Shown here: piece after piece, positions 1 through 6,270 of the stretch
Layout of the letters: every line of letters begins with the position of its first letter
Position numbering within the stretch: position 1 is the stretch's first letter
Assembly (NCBI GenBank): GCA_030430345.1
Contig: JAUIFT010000184.1
Coordinates: forward strand, 1-6,270
Reading direction: 5' to 3'
Length of the DNA: 6,270 nt
Origin: Calditrichia bacterium
GTDB lineage: Bacteria > Calditrichota > Calditrichia > RBG-13-44-9 > J042
Notes under the pieces: model-generated
Told to the model about the DNA's origin: nothing
What the model saw: only the letters and a program-made list of their open reading frames with translations
Databases searched by the model: none
Position numbers and translations under genes: made by a program

Positions 1-3000
1 GATTGATCGGTTAACGCTTTTAGCTTGCGATGCAGCTGCATCCGGCTCATACCAATTTCCCGGGAGAATAATTCCACACTGACATCCTCATCGGCCATCC
101 GTTCTTCTACAATTTCAATGGCTTTTTTTAAAAAGCGTTCATCAACCGGTGTAACGGTAATTTCACTTGGCGCGACCTGAATAATTTCCTTGCTGAAACG
201 CTGGCGGAGCAGTTGCCGTTGCTCTATCAAATTCTTTACCCGCGCCAGCAGTTCTTTCGCTACAAATGGTTTGACGAGGTAATCGTCCGCACCCTGCTCT
301 AATCCTTCAATTTTGCTGCCACTGCTGGATTTCGCCGTCAGGAGAATAACCGGCACATGACTGGTGCGGGCATCATTCTTAAGGGCATTGCAGAGCTGGT
401 AGCCGTCCATCCGCGGCATCATCACGTCGCTGATAATCAGGTCCGGCATTGTTGCCAGGGCTTTATCCAGTCCTTCCCGGCCATCTTCCGCCTCGCTAAT
501 CTGGTAAAGACCACTGAGATGATTCAGAATGTAGTTGCGCATATCAGCGTTATCTTCGACAATGAGCAGGGTTGGTGCGTCTTTGTCTGCTGTTGGCAGC
601 GGCGTTGCGGACGTTGCGTCTTCGGCAATATCCGGGGCGATTTCGCTGATGTCAGCGGCGGCCATTTCATCCGGGGACATGTAATCGACGATTTCTTCTT
701 CGCTCAAGTGTGCTTTACCCAACGGCAAAGTGACAATAAAAGTGGTGCCCTTACCGATGCTGCTTTCGGCAGAAATATCCCCATGATGCAGATCGAGAAA
801 TTCTTTCGCCAGGGCCAGTCCGATGCCGCTGCCGCGTTGCTTTTTCGTGTAGGATTGATCCACTGTATAAAAACGCTCGAAAATTAATGGTAAGCGATCC
901 GCTTCAATGCCCGGACCGCTATCGCTGATGCGCACAATGACCGTACCGGCTGCTTCCCCGGGAATTGTCTGCGCTGAACTTAAATCTACCGCAACGCTAA
1001 TTTTTCCACCCGCCGGGGTAAACTTAAAGGCGTTAGAGAGAATGTTGACAAACACTTTATCGAGTTTGTCCGGGTCAAAATACATCTCCAAAGTTTGATT
1101 TTCAACTTCATCCATATGATAATCCAGGATGATTTCCTTCTGTTTTGCCAGCGATTCGAAGGAGAAAACCTGCCCGCGCAAAAATGCCAGGAAATCGGCG
1201 GGACGCGCTTCCAGAATCATTTTACCGTCTTCCAGGCGGGAGAGGTCGAGAAGTTGATTTATTAAATTAAGCAGCCGCCGGCCATTGCGTTGCATCATGC
1301 CCAATTCGTGCTGATCATCTTTGCCGGTGAAGCGCTGGCGGAGGTTGTCGATTGGCCCGAGAATGAGGGTCAGTGGCGTGCGGAATTCGTGGGAAATATT
1401 AGCAAAGAAGCGTGATTTCAGCTTATCCAGCTCCTTCAGCTGCTCTGCTTGCTCCGCTAACTGATCTTTCTGCGTGCGGATCTGTGCCGTGCGCTTGACA
1501 ATAATACCCTCCAACTCTTTCGCTTTCTCTTCCAGGTAACGAATGCGATATTTGAAGACACTGCCGATCGCGGCAAAGGTCAGAATGCCGTAGAGCAGAT
1601 ACGCCCACCAGGTGCGATACCAGGGAGGGAGTATGGTAAAAGCGAATACTGCTTCTTCCCCGAGGTGACCATACACATTTTGAGTCCGCACCCGAAAGCG
1701 GTAATCTCCCTCGGAAAGGTTGGTGAAATTGACTTTGTTCTCCGGCGTCCAGCCGGACCAATCCTCGGCAAATCCCTCAAGGAAGTGCTGGAATTTATTC
1801 GCGGATTCATTCTCATAAAACGGCGCGGCAAATTGAAACGACAGTGCGTTGAGGGAATAAGGGAATTCAAACCCTCTCCCGGGAGGTGACCAATGATTTC
1901 CACCAATCAAACTGGAATCGCTGCCAATCCTGACAGCATTTATCAGGGTCGGAAAATCGTTTTCGTAACTGCGTTGAACGTTTGAATCGTAGCGGATAAG
2001 CCCATCGGAACCGCCCAGCCAGGTTATACCGTTCGGTGTTGGATAAATCGCATTTATTTGAGAAAACGGGATACGGCGAAAGGGCGTTTCTTCGATGCGA
2101 AATCCGCCGGAGTTGTGCCGGCGCGCCCGGAGAATTTCATACCGCTGGGTTACCATCCAGACGTCGCCATTATGATCTTCAACCATCTCAAATACCTGGC
2201 GTTTCTTTGCTGCAACATCTTTCCCGAACGTGGTATCGGGAAGGAATTGCTGCCGTGAACGATCAAAATAAAAGATGCCTTTTGGGGAGCTAAACAAAAT
2301 TTTGCCGGCGATATTGAAAACTCTGATTTCTTCCCCGGCTGGCAGGCCATCTGAAGCGTCGTAAATCTGAATATCCTTTAGTGAATCGAGCGGCGATAAA
2401 TTATTGGAAAGAGATGCCGCCGGTATGTGAATCGTGCCTTTCAGCTTGCTACCCAGCCAGATATCGCCATTCTCCGCTTCGGCAATTGATACAATGACTG
2501 CGTTAATATTCACAAAGCGTTTCTGAAATTTCCAGTCACCATTATGATTCAGTTCTAAAGAAATAAGACCATCACTTAAACCTGCGTATATCTCCTTGCT
2601 GTTTTGGCGGGATTGATGCAGCGAATAAGCAATCCCCTCAAAAATCTTTTCCGGGCTATCGTTCCTGAGCAAATAGACGCCGCCAGCGCTGGAGGCGATT
2701 AACAAACCATTGGCCGTGGGAAGCTGCGCATAGCACAAGGCCGGTAGCTTTCTCATTCGCTCAAAGCTTATTTTGTCCGTTTGGTTATTTACCGGGGTCG
2801 AACGGTAAAATCCCTGGGAAGTGCCAACGTGGAGACGTTCCTGGTATTCCTGCAAAGAGAGCACCAGGCCCTGAAAGCCACTACGCTCGTCATATCTTGA
2901 TATTTTTAACGGCGATTCAACATGAGATATACCCTTGTCGAGCGCTAGCCAGAAACCACCTTGCCTGTCGGGATAGACGTAATTGATTAAGTCGTCCGGC

Positions 3001-3926
3001 AGTCCACTGGATTTATTGACATAATAAAGCGGTTTACCAGCCGGATTTGTAACAACGACGCCATCACTTAACGTGGCAAAGACATAATTTCCATCGCTAA
3101 GGCGATTGCCGTGATATGCGCTGTTTTTTCGTAAAAAGTGATCAATTTCGCCGGATAATTTTTTTAGTCCTTCATCCGGATGATCGGTATAAAGACCATC
3201 TTCACGGGTGGCAATAAGAATTTTTTCCGGGGAATGGGGGAGAACAGCAATAATCCGTTTATCTTCGAAAGTGACCCCGCCGGCTGCAAACTGCAGGGAA
3301 TCATCAATCATCTCCATCAATCCGACGCGGGTCTGTTTCAGGTAGAGTTTATCGTTTACCGGGAAAGTAACGTGAAAGGAAGTTTGCGGTTGCCACATTT
3401 TCATCGCTTGACCATCCCAGCGGAAAAGGCGGTAATATGCTTGGAAATAGATACCCTCAGTGGTTGCGGCGACCGTCCATACATCTTTGAAGGAAGCATC
3501 CGCTGCAGCGACCCGGTCGGAAAGCGGAACGTATTTCATCTTTCCATCATCTGCCGCCGAAAGGTAACCGAAAGTATTCACGCCACCGGCGTAAATAGTG
3601 CCGTCCGCAGCCAGCGCCAGCGAACGAACGGTTCTATTTGGCACTTCAATTTTTTGCCAGGTATTACCATCATAAGTAAGGATGCCGACAAGGTAGCCAA
3701 AGTAATAGACGCCCCGCCGATCGCGAACAATACTCCAGGTTTGCGATTGGGTGAAATTATCATCTCCTTTGAAATCTGCCTGGGTGTAATTTTCAATGTA
3801 CGGGAAACCGATTTGGGAAGGATTGAATAAAAGGGGGTTGCTCTGGCCGAAGATAGCACTAAGCGGCAAGCTGAAGAACAGCAGGGTTTGCACCATTCGC
3901 TTGAGGGTTGGAAAGTGCTTTAACAA
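1..3926 (-). CDS. Hybrid two-component system protein (HTCS): propeller sensor, histidine kinase, receiver and AraC-type regulator (3' end cut off by window)
   Basis: Inner-membrane one-protein phosphorelay sensing a periplasmic signal and acting on transcription. 1308 complete codons are visible in one unbroken frame. Residues 1-27 form a signal peptide (K3, K9, R10, then a hydrophobic core). About 60-670 are beta-propeller blades with recurring Reg_prop motifs, e.g. W64-G86, V100-G115, L313-E337, I446-E455, S480-I502, V578-A602 and I624-D647. About 690-770 is a Y_Y_Y domain (HFLEGFAEDWSGW, GDYRFRVR); 773-791 is the membrane helix; about 793-840 is a probable coiled coil. The kinase has its phospho-accepting His846 in HEFRTPL, N-box N961/N965, G1 box DSGPGI from D1002 and G2 box GSGIGLALA from G1032. 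The receiver (about 1119-1235) has E1124/D1125, phospho-acceptor D1167, T1197 and K1219, so both signalling sites look intact. From about 1262 an AraC-type helix-turn-helix begins (MSRMQLHRKLK) and is lost at position 1. The ligand is unknown. TTG was chosen as start because it gives a basic signal-peptide N-region and a ribosome binding site; ATG at 3896 gives neither. Confidence 0.95.
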   Translation of the reverse strand, partial: MLKHFPTLKRMVQTLLFFSLPLSAIFGQSNPLLFNPSQIGFPYIENYTQADFKGDDNFTQSQTWSIVRDRRGVYYFGYLVGILTYDGNTWQKIEVPNRTVRSLALAADGTIYAGGVNTFGYLSAADDGKMKYVPLSDRVAAADASFKDVWTVAATTEGIYFQAYYRLFRWDGQAMKMWQPQTSFHVTFPVNDKLYLKQTRVGLMEMIDDSLQFAAGGVTFEDKRIIAVLPHSPEKILIATREDGLYTDHPDEGLKKLSGEIDHFLRKNSAYHGNRLSDGNYVFATLSDGVVVTNPAGKPLYYVNKSSGLPDDLINYVYPDRQGGFWLALDKGISHVESPLKISRYDERSGFQGLVLSLQEYQERLHVGTSQGFYRSTPVNNQTDKISFERMRKLPALCYAQLPTANGLLIASSAGGVYLLRNDSPEKIFEGIAYSLHQSRQNSKEIYAGLSDGLISLELNHNGDWKFQKRFVNINAVIVSIAEAENGDIWLGSKLKGTIHIPAASLSNNLSPLDSLKDIQIYDASDGLPAGEEIRVFNIAGKILFSSPKGIFYFDRSRQQFLPDTTFGKDVAAKKRQVFEMVEDHNGDVWMVTQRYEILRARRHNSGGFRIEETPFRRIPFSQINAIYPTPNGITWLGGSDGLIRYDSNVQRSYENDFPTLINAVRIGSDSSLIGGNHWSPPGRGFEFPYSLNALSFQFAAPFYENESANKFQHFLEGFAEDWSGWTPENKVNFTNLSEGDYRFRVRTQNVYGHLGEEAVFAFTILPPWYRTWWAYLLYGILTFAAIGSVFKYRIRYLEEKAKELEGIIVKRTAQIRTQKDQLAEQAEQLKELDKLKSRFFANISHEFRTPLTLILGPIDNLRQRFTGKDDQHELGMMQRNGRRLLNLINQLLDLSRLEDGKMILEARPADFLAFLRGQVFSFESLAKQKEIILDYHMDEVENQTLEMYFDPDKLDKVFVNILSNAFKFTPAGGKISVAVDLSSAQTIPGEAAGTVIVRISDSGPGIEADRLPLIFERFYTVDQSYTKKQRGSGIGLALAKEFLDLHHGDISAESSIGKGTTFIVTLPLGKAHLSEEEIVDYMSPDEMAAADISEIAPDIAEDATSATPLPTADKDAPTLLIVEDNADMRNYILNHLSGLYQISEAEDGREGLDKALATMPDLIISDVMMPRMDGYQLCNALKNDARTSHVPVILLTAKSSSGSKIEGLEQGADDYLVKPFVAKELLARVKNLIEQRQLLRQRFSKEIIQVAPSEITVTPVDERFLKKAIEIVEERMADEDVSVELFSREIGMSRMQLHRKLKALTDQ

Positions 3927-3932
3927 TGGCGG

Positions 3933-6140
3933 TCATTCCTTTTGGATATGTGTATTAATAAGCGCTTTTACCGCCTCCCGGGTCCTTTCATCGCAGAATC
4001 CTTTATCGCATTGCTGGCGGGAGTAATTATCCAATAGCCGGGCAATATCCTGAACTGTTTGCTCTTTTTCCGGACTGTCATAATCGGGACTTTTATAAGC
4101 TTTATCGACAATCTTCGCCGCTTGCAATATCTCGGATTCGTTCAGAACAATATAATCATATTTTTTTAAATATGCACAGGCCGCGTCCATATCGGGCTTT
4201 GTTTCAAAAAAACGTTTGCTGTAACACTTCGACAGAGTGATGGCATAATGAGCGCCAAATAATGCACTCAATTTGGGGTTTGAGGTTGCTGCCTGAAGCG
4301 CTTCCGCCCCTTTTTCCAAATGCCAGCCTCCAAAGATAATCATTTGAGTAACTTCCGGCTGATTCAGAATCTTTTCGGCTAATTCTTTATGTTCCCGGCT
4401 TTGCGGTTGCGCAATGGTGATTTTTGTTTCGCCAGTGATACGCATTTCCCGTCCGCTACTATTATGCCATTGCAAAGTAACGCGAATGCTGTAATTGCCG
4501 GGGGTCGGAAAGAGTGCGCCATTTTTGTTGTGCAGCAGCGTATAGGAATGGGAAATACGGTTTTTGTCATTCAGCAGGATTAAACCGGTTTCCGCCCCTT
4601 CGAAATAGATGCCTGATTGCAACGACTGCGGTTTTTTATCCCGGCCAAGTTGCTGAACTTCGATATTGATGAAGCCGGTTTTTAAACTGAGACTTGCCGG
4701 CACTTCGATAGGATCGGCCCCTTCTGCCAGCTTCAAGTGAACCTTGATCCTAACGGGCACGCCTAATGGGAGATCTTTCAGGGAAATTGACGAACCATCT
4801 TTTTGGGAAACCGCAGAAAGATGAGATACCTCCAGTGTCAATGCTTTTAGGCTGTCGTCGCTGTCCGCCGCGGTTGCTTCCAGATCAATATCTGCTTCCT
4901 CACGATCGTTGAGAATTGCAGTGTTTTTCTCGAAATCGATATTCCAGCCAATCCCGCCGGGGCGAACCCAAATATCCGGCATGTGTTTTAGGCATATTTC
5001 GTCTTTGGGGGCAAAAACCCAGGAAATGTTTTCCGGAAAAGCCGGTGTATCCTGGTCGCTGCGAAAGTTGATCACATTGGTTTGATTCATCAGGCGGGTG
5101 TTCGGCGTTGGCTCGTGGCGCAGCCCCATCATGTGTCCTAATTCGTGTAATGCCGTGCGGAAGTAGGCCGGGGGAAGTTCGCTCAATGTTTTTCCGGCAA
5201 TGGGCGCCGGCCATCCCTGCGCGCTTTCCAGCACTTTTTCGGCACAGATGGCCGCCCCTTCCCGGGCGACTTTGTTGCCATCGAAAGTCGGATCATCAAA
5301 CATAATGCCGAGATGCCCATTTTCATGGGTAGGGATACATAACAAGTAATACCACCATTCATCCGCACCATTCTCCCGATGACGATTGCGCCAATTAAGC
5401 ATTTGGGCATGGAGTTCGCCATTATTCCAGGGGGCGCCCGGATTGCCAACCCGGTCGCTCTGATCTTCGACGACATTTACCTCCCAGCCAATGCCGCGGA
5501 AAATTTCTCCCCAATCAATCGGGGTAGTTTCCGTTTGGGGCATGTCCATATCCTGTAAGGCATCAATTTCCAGGTTAAAGCGTCGAAAAAAATCCGAAAC
5601 CCAATGCATGGTAAAGGTGCCGATTTCTTTTTGCTGATCATCGAAGACAGCGCCGGTAAATGCGGGTTGATCAAGATTAAAATTGTTGGCTTGCTTTAAG
5701 TGCAAATTAATTTCGATGAATGCCGGGAGGTCATTCGCTCTGGTTGAGAAACTGTGCAGGGGATCGCCATCGCTATCCGTGTGGAAATAGAAATATTGTT
5801 GAAATTGCCAGCGGGAATTATTCAGGTTTGTCAGTTTAAAATAACTGTCATAACTACTTACCGGAAATACCGGTACTTTTTGTTGGTTGATTAATTCGCT
5901 TAGCGTTGCTTTGGGAATGTCCGGCAGCTCAACAAAGAGGCCATCTTTGTTTTCTATCTTATAGAGATCGCCGCTTGCCGCCAGCATCTCATCCATAATT
6001 TCCAGGCGCAAGGTACCATGCAGGTGCAGATGCAAATCCGGCAGGATCATCGTGATGTAATAGCATCCCGATTTAAAAGGAAGATTGGTGGCATCTGCCG
6101 GATGATGGGGGAATAATGATAATACCTCCTGATCAGCCAT
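3933..6140 (-). CDS. Metzincin-type zinc metalloprotease with uncharacterised flanking domains
   Basis: Predicted zinc endopeptidase of 735 residues; substrate unknown. The zinc-binding signature HELGHMMGLRH spans residues 332-342: zinc ligands H332, H336 and H342, catalytic E333, and the glycine G339 typical of metzincins. It is followed by a likely Met-turn at M351 (RLMNQ). The catalytic domain probably spans about 185-395. Residues 1-180 look strand-rich, about 430-580 look like beta-sandwich sequence (ending FPTPGNYSIRVTLQW), and 585-735 look helical with C639, C655, C711 and C716. I recognise no family for these three parts. The N-terminus (MADQEVLSLFPHHP) has no signal peptide, although most metzincins are secreted. 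The start is firm: an AGGAG site lies 5 bases upstream and an in-frame TGA lies at 6152-6150, excluding a longer N-terminus. The gene is first of a visible pair, 6 bases ahead of the hybrid regulator. Family placement is from the motif alone; the exact metzincin family is unknown. Confidence 0.93.
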   Translation of the reverse strand: MADQEVLSLFPHHPADATNLPFKSGCYYITMILPDLHLHLHGTLRLEIMDEMLAASGDLYKIENKDGLFVELPDIPKATLSELINQQKVPVFPVSSYDSYFKLTNLNNSRWQFQQYFYFHTDSDGDPLHSFSTRANDLPAFIEINLHLKQANNFNLDQPAFTGAVFDDQQKEIGTFTMHWVSDFFRRFNLEIDALQDMDMPQTETTPIDWGEIFRGIGWEVNVVEDQSDRVGNPGAPWNNGELHAQMLNWRNRHRENGADEWWYYLLCIPTHENGHLGIMFDDPTFDGNKVAREGAAICAEKVLESAQGWPAPIAGKTLSELPPAYFRTALHELGHMMGLRHEPTPNTRLMNQTNVINFRSDQDTPAFPENISWVFAPKDEICLKHMPDIWVRPGGIGWNIDFEKNTAILNDREEADIDLEATAADSDDSLKALTLEVSHLSAVSQKDGSSISLKDLPLGVPVRIKVHLKLAEGADPIEVPASLSLKTGFINIEVQQLGRDKKPQSLQSGIYFEGAETGLILLNDKNRISHSYTLLHNKNGALFPTPGNYSIRVTLQWHNSSGREMRITGETKITIAQPQSREHKELAEKILNQPEVTQMIIFGGWHLEKGAEALQAATSNPKLSALFGAHYAITLSKCYSKRFFETKPDMDAACAYLKKYDYIVLNESEILQAAKIVDKAYKSPDYDSPEKEQTVQDIARLLDNYSRQQCDKGFCDERTREAVKALINTHIQKE
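3937..3941 (-). promoter_or_regulatory. Ribosome binding site supporting the TTG start of the hybrid regulator
   Basis: AAGGA on the minus strand, 10 bases before the TTG at 3926. It lies inside the last two sense codons of the protease gene, so ribosomes finishing the protease would stop beside the next start, which fits translational coupling. No comparable motif precedes the in-frame ATG at 3896. The call is inferred from sequence and spacing. Confidence 0.6.
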
Positions 6141-6145
6141 TTTTT

Positions 6146-6150
6146 CTCCT
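6146..6150 (-). promoter_or_regulatory. Strong Shine-Dalgarno site of the metalloprotease gene
   Basis: AGGAG on the minus strand, followed by five A residues and then the ATG at 6140. It overlaps the last base of a TGA (6152-6150) that is in frame with the protease, which fixes the start. A clear consensus site like this is uncommon in Bacteroidota proper and is one hint about lineage. Confidence 0.8.
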
Positions 6151-6270
6151 CAAAAAATGTCGCTTACAAATTCACTCAAAAAAATCCAGACACTGATGGA
6201 CTGAGCGTTTCGGATTTGCCAATAATCGGCCGGTTTTGGCCCTGCCAGGCATCCAGACTGGATAAATTCT
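6151..6270 (-). other. Upstream flank: no identifiable gene
   Basis: Read on the minus strand, all three frames are open from the window edge and close at TGA codons at 6178-6176, 6174-6172 and 6152-6150. The tail of an upstream gene is therefore possible but cannot be assigned to a frame. The frame ending at 6176 (tail ETLSPSVSGFF) looks the most protein-like, but 30 residues are too few to name it. I see no confident -35/-10 pair and no terminator. If the flank is not coding, the operon promoter would lie here or just beyond 6270. Confidence 0.35.

Noticed and set aside
357..887. 176-codon plus-strand open frame
   Set aside because: It is antisense to the receiver and ATP-binding domains, which carry intact catalytic motifs. 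The translation is an odd His/Cys/Phe-rich composition, as expected of a shadow frame.
3180..3830. 216-codon plus-strand open frame
   Set aside because: It lies wholly antisense to the propeller region of the hybrid regulator, whose Reg_prop motifs are unmistakable. Its translation shows no domain and its start has no ribosome binding site.
3859..3936. 25-codon open frame starting at the ATGA overlap with the protease stop
   Set aside because: The GGA before its ATG is too close to act as a normal ribosome binding site, the peptide has no recognisable feature, and the signal peptide of the regulator lies in the neighbouring frame.
4900..5476. Two minus-strand open frames (4900-5214 and 5183-5476) inside the protease gene
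   Set aside because: They are other-frame readings of the protease catalytic domain. The zinc motif lies in the 735-residue frame, and neither shadow has a recognisable product.
6157..6204. Short plus-strand open frame beginning ATG TCG CTT
   Set aside because: It has only 15 codons before a stop, no ribosome binding site on the plus strand and overlaps the protease leader region, so a divergent gene is not supported.
6218..6240. Inverted repeat GCCAA...TTGGC as a possible terminator upstream of the operon
   Set aside because: The stem has only five base pairs around a 13-base loop and no T-run follows it, so it does not look like a rho-independent terminator.

Overview
The window holds two genes, both on the minus strand, and they read as one transcription unit. 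Transcription runs from high to low coordinates. The first gene (6140 down to 3933) encodes a 735-residue zinc metalloprotease of the metzincin type. The second gene starts 6 bases after the protease stop codon, at a probable TTG at 3926, and runs off the window at position 1. It encodes a very large one-protein (hybrid) two-component system: signal peptide, periplasmic two-component-regulator propeller repeats, Y_Y_Y domain, one membrane helix, histidine kinase, receiver, and the first part of an AraC-type DNA-binding domain.

Region by region: 6141-6270 is short upstream sequence. It carries a clear ribosome binding site for the protease and no gene I can identify. 3933-6140 is the protease. 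3927-3932 is the intergenic gap, and the second gene's ribosome binding site lies inside the end of the protease gene. 1-3926 is the hybrid sensor/regulator. I read its frame in 60-base blocks through nearly its whole length and found no interruption. No non-coding stretch exceeds 130 bases. I found no tRNA, rRNA, CRISPR array, insertion sequence or convincing terminator.

How the genes may work together: the sensor looks able to detect something in the periplasm and pass phosphate His -> Asp inside one polypeptide to control transcription through its AraC-type domain. In Bacteroidota such hybrid regulators usually sit beside polysaccharide-use genes. Here the only visible partner is a metalloprotease, and its predicted sequence has no export signal. 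Whether the regulator controls this operon or another locus cannot be seen from the window.

Organism: hybrid regulators of this architecture point to a Gram-negative lineage of the Bacteroidota/Calditrichota/Ignavibacteria kind. Base composition is moderate by eye. Both genes have good Shine-Dalgarno sites, which are usually weak or absent in Bacteroidota proper, so a neighbouring phylum is somewhat more likely. This placement is inference.
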